Source: Paracamarosporium sp. OC-R06-R3 (taxonomy: Eukaryota > Ascomycota > Dothideomycetes > Pleosporales > Didymosphaeriaceae). Taken from it: a DNA stretch of 64,000 nucleotides. The translations under genes and the position numbers were made by a program. Shown here piece after piece: positions 45,403 to 57,014 of the stretch. The DNA is taken from NCBI GenBank assembly GCA_019828545.1, contig JACVRA010000166.1, forward strand, positions 124,001 through 188,000, written 5' to 3'. Within the stretch, counting starts at the first letter, position 1; each line of letters begins with the position of its first letter. The notes under the pieces are model-generated. The model ran no database searches. It was given only the letters and a program-made list of their open reading frames with translations, and was not told the DNA's origin.

Positions 45403-47184
45403 ATGCCTCGAAAGAAGCAGGGTTTACGAAGCTACCATCACAAGTCTCGGAATGGCTGTATGCAGTGTAAACGAAGAAGGGTCAAGGTACGTACGAAGTT
45501 CCCGAACCGCGCTATACTTCCGCCCGGTATCCAACGGTTTGGCTCAACACGTCGACTGCCACACCATGATTGGATCGAACCTGAGCAGTCTCTATATTAT
45601 TGGTCGCGAGTGTCTAAATCATTGGGCCGATGGGCTGGATACTATATTACACATCCGGGGTAAACGCGGGGCGACACCCGTCTCCGAACTGTCGATGTTG
45701 TGCATAACAGATCATCGATATGCACCGTGCTGACGTTACATAGTGCGACATGCAGCACCCTATTTGTGCAAACTGCCTGCGCAGAACTGAAATTTGCGAG
45801 TATCCTCCTCCGGTCGATGAGGGGTTAGGCACTCCATCTCCAGCGCAATCGGGGCCAGAGTACGAAACAACAGCGATTTCCTGGGCTCTTGCACCTTACG
45901 CTGGAGACTACAATCCAAATGGCTCTGCTACACAACTTTCCGTCAATCAGACATCGCCCTCCTTTCTACCAGATCTCATTTTGAACCCCGCAGAGAGCAG
46001 AGAATCGTACTGCGAGAGGACGCGTACCCTACTCGACAGTCTCCTAGGCTCAGGCTCCTGGTTCTCCACTCCGGAAATCGCTCTCTGGACCACGGCTGTG
46101 TCGAAGTCGGCACCAAAATTCCCTTACCTGCAGCATTGTATCCAAGCCATCGCCCACCTGAAGCACCATAATGAAAGTGGACATCGCCGGCTGTCTACGA
46201 ACGCCTACCAACACCAAGTGAAGGCTTCGAGCATCTTCCGAAATGCAACGCCTAGCGTGAACGACGAAAATTGGCTAGCAGTCCTGGCATTTGCTATCAC
46301 CACGCTGGTATTCCAATTTGGAAGCCAGCACATCTGTGACGAGAAAGACTTCAACATTATCGAGACCCTCCAGGCTTTACGGAACACCATGCACATCGAA
46401 AGAACAGCGAAACCGTACCTACAACGGACTCAGATGTGGAAGCTGATTCTTGCACGCACGTCAATCCCTAGCCCTGAGCTTGACGTGAGGTTGAGGTATG
46501 TTGGCACTTGCTCCAGTCGAGGGCTGGTAAACGCCTGCATGTTGCATTCCAAGCGGCATTCAATTTTCAAGTGGGTTGCTATGCTACCAACAGCCACTGA
46601 CTCGTACAATTAGTGCCGCACTTCACACATTGTCCTTTGCCGTTTTCAATGTTTTCCAAGATATCACACCATGTGACGATAGCGCAGGTCCCACAGAAAT
46701 CAACATACAAGCGTTTCAAGAGCTTGAGAAATGGGCGGTGGCTTGTCAAGGTCTGCCTAGGAGGTGGGACCACTACCAAGAGTGGCCAAGCAAAGTGTTG
46801 CCAGGATTCCTCGACCTTGTGGCGCTTGGGAACGATGTCGCGTTGCTAATACTAGTCCACTGGGCTGCCGTAATGGCGAAAAGCATCAAGCCTTTCGTCA
46901 AAGCTTGGGCCGTGAGAGCGGGCCTGACTTCGATAAATCGTCTCAAGGGCATCTGGACTGAACAACTAGCCTGGCCGTTGGAAATTTTTGCTCAACGCGT
47001 GGCAGCCGGCACCGGACCAAGGCAGATGGATTCGATGCCTGTTCGTTTACAGCTACCCAGCCACGAGCGGGACCCGGCACTACCAGTGTTAGACTCAACA
47101 GCTTTCGGAGATGGGCACGGGTTTCCAATGGCACACGATGAGATCACAGGTAGGGCGAGGTATCTATATGACTCGTCGACGTGA
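45403..47184 (+). CDS. Zn(II)2Cys6 transcription factor
   Basis: Nuclear regulator of 468 residues. Exons 45403-45486, 45744-46495 and 46614-47184. The zinc cluster (Cys 19, 22, 29, 36, 39 and 46) is split by a 257-nt first intron placed directly before Cys29; splicing rebuilds CMQCKRRRVK-CDMQHPICANC. The protein then has a Ser/Pro-rich linker and a helical C-terminal regulatory region (LQHCIQAIAHLKHH, SALHTLSFAVFNVFQ), of the Fungal_trans_2 type. It lies between the GH7 cellulase and a sugar transporter, so a role in plant-polysaccharide response is plausible. The 118-nt second intron is also longer than usual here. Confidence 0.87.
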
Positions 47185-48230
47185 GCAAGCGCACGGAAAG
47201 CGCAGAAGTTTGCTGCTCTGCTCCGAGGAGGCCATCTTGGACAACACGATCTAGATCTCGACGTCGTGGAAATTGAGATTTGGGCTGGTGGATGGATGTG
47301 GCGAAGGAGGATCTAGCAGCACACCGGTGTGGAGAAGAGGAGAGATCATGTGAGCAAGCATTAGGCAAGAGGCAGGGTTACATTTCTTAATCTTGGTTGT
47401 ACGCGCACGGGGCTTGGCTACAGAGTTTTCGCGGGCGGCGATTGGCTCCCCCAGTCCGAGGTCCGACCGCTAACGCACGTGAGCCGTCGCTAAGCATCAG
47501 GCCACGCTGAGCTAGCCGGAAGCGGGCTAGCTCTTATCGCCATCTGTCGATGCTCACTCGACCGGGTATACGTCAATGGCTTGCACCTCTGCACTAACGC
47601 CTCCCCAAGGCGGCTCAACCGCAACACCCAACCTGCAAGGCCGGGCAACACGCCATGCAAGCCACGGCGCGGCGACTTACGGGCCAACCGCTTCCAGCAT
47701 GGAAGGACGGAGATCCCGAACGCTACACGGGCGCACCACGAAGGAGCCCAAAAGGCCCGGCGCTGGCCTCTGCCTGCTACCTAGGGTGGGTTCCCCAGTT
47801 CCCCGGCTTGGAGCTCCGGATTTACGCGCGCCGTCGCGAGCAGAGCTGACGGCTGCGATGGCTGGGGTGGGTGAGACTTGAGCCGCGCGTGGTGTGCTTC
47901 GGGGCCATGTTTGCACGTTGTGCATCCAAGAGGAGCGTCTGTGCTGGCCAATGGTGGTCCATGTCCCGGGGGAAGATGTGGATCACCGTCAGATGTTTGC
48001 AGGTTATCTCCGCATGGGGTATATCAGCTAGCATCAATAACAGTGGGTCGACCTCATGAACGGGGTGCTAGCGCGAGACGTGGTGGTTGGCCTTGCCCCA
48101 GACACCCGTACCCCATGGAGCCCGTAGACGGGCGGTTGGGGTTGAGTTATAATGCCTGCTGGCCCGCTGTTTTGTCACTCCCTCGTCCATCTCCTCATCT
48201 CACATTCTCGCGCCATTCGACCCAGACATC
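47185..48230. other. Intergenic with a stable hairpin
   Basis: About 1 kb, relatively G+C-rich, upstream of the sugar transporter gene. It holds the 9-bp inverted repeat listed next, and CTGGGG/CCGGGG hexamers that fit CreA sites (about 47968 and 48093). Short ORFs lack coding character. Confidence 0.45.
47509..47533. repeat. Perfect 9-bp inverted repeat (hairpin)
   Basis: GAGCTAGCC, 7-nt loop GGAAGCG, then GGCTAGCTC. The arms are exact. It could be an operator palindrome or an RNA stem-loop. Confidence 0.75.
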
Positions 48231-50420
48231 ATGGCCGAAAAGCACATTGACACCATCAATGACCAGGAGCCGCCGCAGTATGGCGCCTTGCACGGTTCCA
48301 GGGCAGAGAAGGTGGAGCACAAGCCTTCGACCGAGCTGGTCGACGACACAGGTCGCCGGTCGTCGATTGCCATGAACATTGTCGAGAACCCTCTACAGGT
48401 GAGTTGTCGAGCTCTTTTGCCGTCGCTATCAGTGTCGATGCTGACCAGCTTACTTTTAGCGTGCCTCTCGGGAGGCTGTTGTTGCCGATGCGCGCGCATT
48501 TGCCGAGCAGAATGGCATGGCTGACCACGCATCGCTGTTTGGGCGAGCTGCACTTGTTGCGCGCGACCCCAAGCGGTTCGAGCTGCTCTCGGAGCTCGAT
48601 CAAGCGGAGCGCGACGCGCTCATCTACGAGCGTGAGCACAAATGGCACGGCCCGAAGATGTTGTGGTTCTCGATTGGATTGTGCGCCATCGGCGCCGCCA
48701 CACAGGGATGGGATCAGACCGGTTCAAACGGCGCCAACTTGTCCTTCCCCCAGGAGTTCAACATTGCGGGCAAAGGCCGCGACGAGTGGATCGTCGGACT
48801 CATCAACTCGATCATTTTCTTGACTGCTGGGCTGATGTGAGTGGATGCTGTTCGCGACGTTTCCCATCACATGCTGATTGATTGGCTAGCGGTGCTTTCA
48901 TTGTCGACCCTCTTAACAAATACTTCGGCCGACGCGGTGAAATCTTCATTACCGCTTTGTGCCTTACTGCAACACCTATTGGTTCCGCCTTCGCAAAGTC
49001 ATGGGAAGGGCTTTTCGCCGCGCGCTTCGTCATGGGTATCGGTATTGGCGCAAAGAACGCGACTGTGCCCATCTATTCCGCTGAGATGGCACCTGCCCGC
49101 ATTCGAGGCGCTCTTGTGATGTTCTGGCAATTGTGGGTCGTCATCGGTACGAAGCTTCCTTGGCCACACCAAGCTCTCACTAAATTTTGGTTTTAGGTAT
49201 TTTCCTAGGCTTCTGCGCCAACGTCATCGTCAAGGACACTGGCCGCATTGCTTGGCGTCTCCAGCTTGGCTCCGCCTTTATTCCGTCCTTCATTCTCGGC
49301 GTCGGAATCTTCTTCTGCCCGGAATCGCCCCGATGGCTCATGAAGAACGGCAGATATGCCCAGGCATTCCAGTCCATGTTGAAGCTCCGAGCCCATCCTA
49401 TCATTGCAGCGAGGGACTACTACTACTCCTTCGTCATTTATGAAGAGGAGAAGAAGCTGGCTGCTGGCTCTAACTACTTCACCCGACTCTGGGATTGCTT
49501 CGCCGTGCCACGAATTAGGCGCGCCAACTATGGTGCATCCACTGTCATGCTTGCCCAGCAAATGTGTGGTATCAACAGTAAGTAAATCTCGATATGGAGC
49601 AGGGGTCAGAAATTTGAGTAACTTCTGTTGCTTCCAAATACGGATTATACAACAGTACTCAAGCTTCTGGTCAATTCTTGTAATCACACTTCTCTGCATA
49701 CATTTCTAACATCAGGCAGTTATCTCTTTCTACAGCTCAACCATCTTCGAAAATGTCGGCTATACCGCGACTCAGGCGCTATACGCTTCCCTTGGTTACG
49801 GCGCCGTCCAGGTCGTTTTCACGATACCCACCCTGTTCTTGATCGACACCAAGGGCCGCAGAACCCTATGCCTGATCACTTTCCCTCTCATGTGCTTGTT
49901 CCTGCTGGCCGCCGGTCTTTCGCTCCTCACGCCAGATACGGCTTCCAAAGGAGCGCAAATCGGACCAGTCGTGCTTTTCGTCTATCTATTCACCATCTGC
50001 TACTCGCTCGGTGAAGGCCCGGTCGCCTTCCAGTACTCTGCCGAAGTGTTCCCCACCATTCAGCGTGAGCAGGGCATGGCCTGGGCCGTCTGCATCAACA
50101 ACACCTTCGCCGGTGTTCTCTCTCTGACCTTCCCCCGCATGAGGACCGTCATGACGCCCACCGGTGCTTTCGGTTTCTATGCAGGCCTCAACCTCATAGC
50201 ATGGTTCATGATCTTCTGCTTCGTCCGCGAAACGAAGCAACTCACGCTCGAGGAACTCGACCAGGTGTTCTCCGTCCCGACAAAGACGTACCTCGGCTAT
50301 GAACTGAAGGTCATGCTCCCGTACACCATCAAGCGCTGGATTCTCTTCCAGAAGAGCACCCCTAAGCCTGCTCCTATTATCGAGAAGGCCGACCACGTCG
50401 AGACTGTTCCCAGCGCTTAG
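48231..50420 (+). CDS. MFS sugar/polyol transporter
   Basis: Twelve-helix sugar porter (SP family) in the plasma membrane. Exons 48231-48398, 48460-48836, 48890-49146, 49197-49577 and 49720-50420 give 627 residues. Family motifs: GWDQTGSNGANLSFPQEF in helix 1, NKYFGRRGEIF (D/N-R-x-G-R-R) after helix 2, FVMGIGIGAKNATVPIYSAEMAP in helix 4, PESPRWLMKNGR, QQMCGINIISFYSS across intron 4, and LIDTKGRR. A long polar N-terminus (about 110 residues) precedes helix 1. The substrate cannot be told from sequence; the GWDQ/TGSNGANLSF helix 1 is more like polyol/hexose or inositol-type members than the classic HXT type. The fourth intron is 142 nt. Confidence 0.92.
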
Positions 50421-51636
50421 ATGTGTGGGATCTGTCTTACTTGGAGACCAAGCAACGATTTACGAGAGGTGCACCGGGCAGTGTGTAGCGATTGTCGAAG
50501 AGTGGTCGGAGAGTTACTACAGTGGCGTAATATCGCGTCAGAGCTGCTAGCCACATTTCATTCTCATACCCTTGATCGTAGATCATTCCACGCACTGTGC
50601 GTGCTATATATCCGAATGGACATTCGCTTTCCAAATACGTGTGTTTTGTCGTGATGACTGTGTATTTCTGTTCTAGAAGCTTGCTTGGCACTAACATCTC
50701 CAACTTTACGAAAACTAAATGGTAGAAATTCCAGCACAAGCGGCGCGCCGTTTTCTGGAATGCAAATTGCAACAAATTTCTATATATAAATCGTCACTTT
50801 AGGCCCGCGAAACAACCGTCTTACCCCTTGCTCGCCTGCGTCAGTAAATTTTGCATCGTTTGCTTGTGATGGAGGTGAATACACTATCGAGACATCGTTC
50901 ATGATTCTGTTTATCCGAGAGACAATCCAATCGCTCTGCTGTCATGATCTAGGTCATTGCGAAGAGTACAGTGAAAATTCAATTATATGGTAGAACTTCA
51001 TACATTCGCACGATGGTTGTTTTGCATGTGTATATGAGGTCGAATGGGGAAGTGGATTTATTGGATATTCACAGAGCTGTATGAAGTAGACTAGAAAAAT
51101 GGAAAGACAGCAATGACGGCGTTAGGTTGTACAGCACACTCACAGTCCATCAATATAAGCGCACGGACCCCACAAGATATGTGCGTGCCACTAGCGTGGG
51201 CAGCTAAATTGGGCGCGATAAGAAGTGGAGCCCACTGTGTATGGGATATGCATGTAAGTACTCCCGGTGTACCGGGTGTCTGACTGTGAGTACCATGGTG
51301 GCAGCATGGAGGGAGGGTGTCAAAAGGCACTACGGAAAAGGGGGCACCTTGAAGGAAATTGAGACGTGCCTTAAAGGGAGCTAGAAGAAGCTCGATTGAT
51401 ACCCAGGAACAGGGCTCGCGTAGCTCCGACGCTAAGAGTGGCTGCCCAAGTGCATGTGGAGCGGATCCCACGTGACCGACAACGATCTAGACCATCTCGT
51501 AGATCGTCATAGACCTGACGTTTACTAATTCGTAGCAACATTCAAAGTAACTATGCTGCAGTTGAATCGGTTCAGCGTGTCTTGAATTACCCTACGACCG
51601 TGACGATGGAACACACACATATTCATTCAGTCACTG
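50421..51636. other. Intergenic, no gene seen
   Basis: About 1.2 kb, A+T-richer than its neighbours around 50660-51080. Short ORFs lack coding character. Confidence 0.5.
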
Positions 51637-52029
51637 ATGCTAAGCTATGCACTTTATCCCGTAGATATGCACTCGAACCTGCTCTTCCCATTCGCTGCCT
51701 CGCAATATGCCTCTATCAATAACACAACAACAAAAATGTCGCCCTTTGACTACATACTGCGCCTGCCTCGTCGCCCCCTGTCTTCCGGCAAGTCCCGCTC
51801 TTCCGGCCTCCCCACGGCCCGACCCAGCTGGGTCTGCCACAAGTGTCAAAAGCCAAACCCTCCTCAGCGGGACGCAGAGCCAGTAATGTGCACGTCGGTA
51901 TCATGCAGGCACCTCTGGTGCGTGCAGTGTCCCAACCTTGTCGATATCATGGAACAAGAGACTCGGGTTGTGCTCGGAGGATGGTTATCTTGGGGAGGTG
52001 AGACGACGGAATGGTACGGTTGCTGGTAG
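51637..52029 (+). CDS. Cys-rich orphan with three CxxC-like pairs
   Basis: An open frame of 130 residues; a later in-frame start MSPFDYILRLPRRP (51736) gives 97. It contains WVCHKCQKPNPPQRDAEP, then CTSVSC and CVQC: three Cys pairs spaced like a zinc ribbon, which binds metal rather than catalysing. No family recognised; a disordered Ser/Arg/Pro-rich stretch precedes the ribbon. No introns are needed. Isolated between two gene-free regions, so expression evidence would decide. Confidence 0.4.
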   Translation: MLSYALYPVDMHSNLLFPFAASQYASINNTTTKMSPFDYILRLPRRPLSSGKSRSSGLPTARPSWVCHKCQKPNPPQRDAEPVMCTSVSCRHLWCVQCPNLVDIMEQETRVVLGGWLSWGGETTEWYGCW

Positions 52030-53110
52030 GAGGCAGTGGATGCGCTGGAATTCTCCGTGTCAGGGTTGGGCTGCTGGTAACGTGTAATCACCCGGGGATT
52101 CAGGGCTGCATAGTAGTCGTTACTTCTGTCTGTGCACCCTAGAGTGACTTGACCTATAACATGCTGATAGGTATTCTCCGAACGATGTAGCTCGTTGATG
52201 GTTTTTGAAATTACGCGTCCCACTTATTGATTGTTCGGGATGGCCTACAGCTGTTGGACCCACGAACTATGACTTGACTCCTAGAACATGTCTAGGTCAG
52301 CTCAACACTACGATATAGCAAAGCAAAGCAGTCAGACTTACACTAAGCTAGCCAAAGAGCTAGTAGGTGGGTATGCATACTACCATTGGCGATTTTGTGA
52401 TGTTTGGACTAGGTGGGACAGAAAGTTTCCAGCGCGGTAGCAGCCCGTGCAAGGGCATGTGTTTGGGTGAGGTCTCACGGCCTTCAGCTGTGCTTGCATC
52501 GTTACGTATTGTTCCGTGAAGCCAAGCATATAAATCTATTCTATTCATCTGGAACCGGACGGATTTCGTACCAAAAGGTACCTGGGCAGACTCGAGCTTC
52601 AAGTGAAGCGTGACAGATTTATGCGGACTTGTGAGCGACTGGACAAATCATAAAAACACAATGTTTATAAATCAGATTGTGAGGCGAATCGCTAGCGCTC
52701 TCCAGGATATGTGTCTCAGAATGTACGGGGTAAGCGGGAGTAACGGTGTCACCCAATGACAGCTGTCCGGGCGGCGGCCCGTCAATTGCCCGGGCCCCAG
52801 AACTGGTCACCATCGCTGCCAACGGCCCGTTTGCAGTAGCGGAATCCCTGCTTTCCAACGTCTTTTGGGTACCAAACGCGGGTTTTTGGCGTTTCAAACC
52901 CCGTGCTGCGGCCGCCATGGCAAACGTTAACTGCCCAAACCGCATGTTAGGAGGTCTTGGAAGACTTGGGAATTGCAAACTGGTTATGAACACAAGGCCA
53001 TTGCGCTTGTTGGCCGGAAAGCGTGGGGATTAAAAGCCAGCTAGCCGTCCGCTCCGGTCTCACGTTCCCAATCAGTACTCTCATCCGTTGTCTTCAAAGT
53101 CACTGTCATT
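52030..53110. other. Intergenic with a G+C-rich palindrome
   Basis: About 1.1 kb upstream of the MFS gene. A C/G-rich block at 52766-52800 includes the inverted repeat CGGGC-GGCG-GCCCG (52768-52781), followed by TGCCCGGGCC, in which paired CGG triplets could suit Zn2Cys6 binding. No gene seen. Confidence 0.45.
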
Positions 53111-55020
53111 ATGGACATTGCTTCTATTGTATATCGTTCTGCTGACGTCACAATCCCTCCTCGACCGGATATATATGTTGACGAGAAGGCTGAGCTCGCG
53201 AAGCCAAAGCCGCAACCTTTTAGAGCACCTCGCCCATTAAAGTCATCCGGCGATGTTGTCGAACGGGAGGTCTCTTCGCCAGGGCTTCACCCATCCTTCA
53301 CTGCTGAGTCCGACGAAGACATCAAGACCACGAAGAGGAAGCATGAGTCCTACGATCTTTCTGGTAGTGTATTTCTCATCTCCGGTGATGGAAGGACGCT
53401 GGACTTGCCGATACCCTCGGATAGTCAGAACGACCCTTTGAACTGGAGTTCATTGAAAACTGGTGGCGCCATGCTAGCTGTAGGATGGTACTCCTTTACC
53501 GCCCTCACTGCGGTGCAAGCTGTCAGTTTGATGATGGAAGGCATTCTGTCTGACTTTACTGGAGAGGTACGCTTCTATAAACAAACCCTAGCCGTGTAAT
53601 TAGCTAGCTGACGAGAATTATCAGATAATCAAACCCTGGTCTCCAGAGACTCTAACCACGGCACCTACACTATTCATGGGGATTGGCGCGTTCCTCTGGG
53701 TACCCTTGAGTCTTGCCCTTGGTCGACGTCCAGTCTTCCTTTTGGCTGCGCTTGTCGATTTCCTCGCCATCATCGCCGCTGCATACTCGAAAACTTTCTA
53801 CCAAGTCCTAGGTTCTGTTTGTCTGCTTGGAGTGGCCGAAGGATTTGCACTTAGCCTCGTAGGCAGATTATACACTTACTTTTGGCCATGTTTACTGACT
53901 CAGATAGGCATTTCTGATGGTTATCGACATGACTTTCATTGATCGGCGACCCAAGGCGATTGCGACGCTCTGGTCCGTTGCAGGATTCTGCGGCACAGGG
54001 TGTCTTTCCCTAGTCCCTTTCTTATCCGAGGACGGAAAGGAATGGCACTTGTTTTACGTCCGATGGGCAATTCCTTCATTCATTGCCCTGCTCTTCGCCT
54101 TCTTCCTGTACCCCGAAACGTATTTCAAACGACCCACGGTAGCTTTCGATGGGATGATACTCATGCAAAGCGCAACAGAGAAGCTTACCATATACGAAGA
54201 CCTGGAAGCTGATTCTGACATCTACAAAGATCTTCCCAGCTTTGATACGGATAACCAAGGACTTCTTCATCGTTTCGGTCTCGGCCGCTCACCGTCTGCC
54301 GCCTGGAAAGCCATGGGTCGGTGCTACCTGCAAATGTTCTTTTGTGGCATCAACCCATTGATCTTCTGGGTGCTCATCGCTTCTGCCTTCAACTTCGCAG
54401 GGATGATGTTCATCGGTGCGACCTTCGCGACTATATTGAACGCACCTCCGTACGACTTGTCCTCGTCTTTGATCACTCTTGTTAATCTCTCCTCCGGTTT
54501 CGGCGGGCTACTCAGCTACTTCTTTGCGGGTTGTGCGATAACCAAGATGCTGACTCGTTTGTCCAAGCGAAATCGAGGTGTACGTGAAGCCGAGCATTAC
54601 CTCGTGGGCTATATCGTTCCTGTGGTCACGGGTAGCCTCAGCACACTCCTCTACGGCCTTGCGGTTCACCATCATTGGCACTTTTCCGTCTATTACATTG
54701 CATATGGGCTTAACGGTCTCTCATATGTTTCGCTCTCAATCGGGAATACGCTGTGGGTGACAGAAGCCTTTCCCCGGTGGGCTGCTGCAGCGTTGGCCGT
54801 CGTCACTGGCGGCTCCTACTTGATGAGTTTCACTATGAGCTTTGCTCTTGTACCATGGATCGATTCACATGGCTATCTATTGGTAGGCATCGAACTCACC
54901 GTACTACAAATCGTAGGCGGTCTGATCGCACTGCCAATTGCGTTCTGGGGCAAGAGCGCAAGGCAAATGATCCATGGAAGGTGGGCTAGTGAGCGGAGTG
55001 GAGCTTTGAGACCGTTGTAA
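53111..55020 (+). CDS. MFS transporter, DHA1/Hol1-Tpo-like
   Basis: Predicted drug:proton antiporter-type permease of the plasma membrane. Exons 53111-53566, 53625-53858 and 53908-55020 give 600 residues. A long hydrophilic N-terminus (about 118 residues) ends in NDPLNWSSLK, the signature preceding helix 1 in fungal DHA1 members. Helices include GIGAFLWVPLSLALGRRPVFLLAALVDF with the G-R-R-P motif after helix 2, LLGVAEGFALSL-AFLMVIDMTFIDRR across intron 2, and a cytoplasmic loop (residues 255-310) followed by six more helices. No neighbour clarifies its substrate. Introns are 58 and 49 nt. Confidence 0.88.
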
Positions 55021-55201
55021 GGGCAGGGACTGACACTTCGCGATTGTCTTTCGCATCTCCTATGTTTTCCACTTCTGGCATTGCCAAAAATTATTAAAGA
55101 CTTCAGTTTAGATTGTGGTTGTACTACATGGTCGATCTTTTTGTAAGACGGGATTTCGCGCGTTCAAGCGTCTCTATGTATCTTAGCTGTTATACTCTCC
55201 T

Positions 55202-56416
55202 TCACGGCATCTTGTAAGTCGTTACAACACTGCGATGATCGCTGGTCCACTCATTGTCCTTATGGTTAGGATACGCACTCGGTGTGCCAGCAACCTTGAC
55301 TTCAGACTCCTTCACTTCAAGCTTACTAGTTCCATAGATAAAGTCGATACGATCTTGCGGTTCTGGCTGACCTTGCCAATCATCTTCGTTCTTCGGGTAG
55401 ATAGGAGACCACGTGTTGCCGCTTACGGCTTTGGGGTCTGCGTGCGCTTTGCGGAAGGAGTCAATCAGTCCGGCGTCAGTCGGAATCTTTGATGTGGGCC
55501 AGTCAAAGCTCTTGCCACAGTGATTTGCTTTGTTCGCGGATGTCCAGTCAAGGTGCGACGGGGCGTTGAAGTCACCGACGAGGACGAATGGCGTGTTGGA
55601 GTCACGCTGTGACTTCGTGCCGTCGACTACTTCCTTTATCTGGTTAGGTCGACCAGCCTCATTTTCATCTGCAGTTACCTCTGCGGGACTTTTGTTCTCG
55701 AAGCAGAAACTGTACGGTCCGTATGGGTACGCCGCGAGATGTGCAGACCAGAAGTTGAGCGGCTTCGATATGTCGCTTTTCAGTGCAAGCTGAACGCCAC
55801 TTCCACGGCCAATCTTGCCATGTCGCTTGACGATTGGGAACCGAGAAATTATGCCAACGGTATTATCGCCACCATCTTGATGATAGTTCCAGCCCAGTGC
55901 TTCTCCAAGGCGCTTCGCATGGTCGCCGCTCGCTTCTTGTAATCCTACAACATCCACGCCTGCGTCGCGCAGGAATTTGACCTGCTTGTCATGGTAGTTG
56001 TTCATGTTTACCCCGCCGTTCCACAAATTCCATGTCATGATCTTTAGCTCATCTGGACTTCCCGATTCCTTAGCGCTCACTTCGATGGGCTTTGCGATCC
56101 ATTTATAACCATCATCTGCAAGAAAATAGGCTTTGAATTTGCCGCCTCCAACGGGCACATCAATGGTGATTGAGCCTTTTGCTTTGGGTGCGTATGCCCA
56201 TTTGAGAGATGGCGTGACTTGTTTTTCGTCGTCTGGTCCACCGCTTGCGGCATGGTAGATTCCGATCCAGTTTTTGGAGTTCGCGTTTGGTGCGGAGTAG
56301 TCGAAGGTGAACAGTTGTTGACCCGACGCAAGACTGAGCGAACCTGTCGGATTTGGAGCTGCTGATGCAAAAGCCAGCAAGCTAGAAGCAAAAGCGAAGG
56401 GCGTAAGAAGACGCAT
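55202..56416 (-). CDS. Secreted endonuclease/exonuclease/phosphatase-family protein
   Basis: Extracellular metal-dependent phosphodiesterase candidate, 404 residues, single exon. Signal peptide MRLLTPFAFASSLLAFASA. Residues 22-115 form a beta-sandwich-like domain. The EEP fold follows: LKIMTWNLWNGG, VVGLQEAS with the metal-binding Glu, HLAAYPYGP, FVLVGDFNAPSHLD, DRIDFIYG and WTSDHRSVVTTY, which contain the expected Asn, Glu, Asp-x-Asn and Asp-His catalytic set. The substrate could be nucleic acid, an inositol phosphate or a phospholipid; the sequence does not decide. Tail-to-tail with the MFS gene (181 bp). Confidence 0.9.
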   Translation of the reverse strand: MRLLTPFAFASSLLAFASAAPNPTGSLSLASGQQLFTFDYSAPNANSKNWIGIYHAASGGPDDEKQVTPSLKWAYAPKAKGSITIDVPVGGGKFKAYFLADDGYKWIAKPIEVSAKESGSPDELKIMTWNLWNGGVNMNNYHDKQVKFLRDAGVDVVGLQEASGDHAKRLGEALGWNYHQDGGDNTVGIISRFPIVKRHGKIGRGSGVQLALKSDISKPLNFWSAHLAAYPYGPYSFCFENKSPAEVTADENEAGRPNQIKEVVDGTKSQRDSNTPFVLVGDFNAPSHLDWTSANKANHCGKSFDWPTSKIPTDAGLIDSFRKAHADPKAVSGNTWSPIYPKNEDDWQGQPEPQDRIDFIYGTSKLEVKESEVKVAGTPSAYPNHKDNEWTSDHRSVVTTYKMP

Positions 56417-57014
56417 CGTGAAGTGCAGTAGCTATCTTAAATTCTACGAGTGTGTAGAAAAACCATTCGTTTTCGGCATGTGGTACACGACTTTTAAACG
56501 CTACCTGAGGATTAAGCCAGAGTATTGTATAACATAACATCTATAGATCCCAGGCGCAGTATATTAGGCTCTCCAGCGCCTTGGGCGCCGGATCCGAAAT
56601 GACGTAAAGACGATGGGGTCCAGTAACGAAAAAGGAAGTTAAGTCGTTCCTCCTTACACTTACGCTAAGTGCCAAGGACCCTGCGCCACTTCGTGTTCAG
56701 ATCATTGGACAATGATCATTCGGCGTTGGTAAATATAATAATAGACTGGGAACCAATTACCGTATACGGTAAACACGGGTGATCAATCAAAACGCTCCCT
56801 ACTAAACGACCTGGCTAATGGAGTATGCGAAAGTTGCCTTTGGAGCTAGAATTTCAGGCATATAATCATAGTCCGTTGACATACATGCTTTGCGGTATTA
56901 TATTGCTAACATTATGTTTCTGACTGCTTGGTTGCCTGTGATTTCTTGAAGCATACCAGCTTCAAGACTATCAAAATGTGGATCAAACTGTCGATGTTAC
57001 GACTGATCACTGAA
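56417..57014. other. Intergenic, promoter of the EEP-fold gene
   Basis: No gene seen. A TATA box near its left end is listed next. Confidence 0.5.
56491..56498 (-). promoter_or_regulatory. TATA-like box of the EEP-fold gene
   Basis: Minus-strand TTTAAAAG, about 75-80 bp upstream of the start codon. Confidence 0.4.

Noticed and set aside
52619..52993. 124-codon minus-strand frame upstream of the DHA1 transporter
   Set aside because: It follows a G+C-rich patch and shows no domain or splice support.
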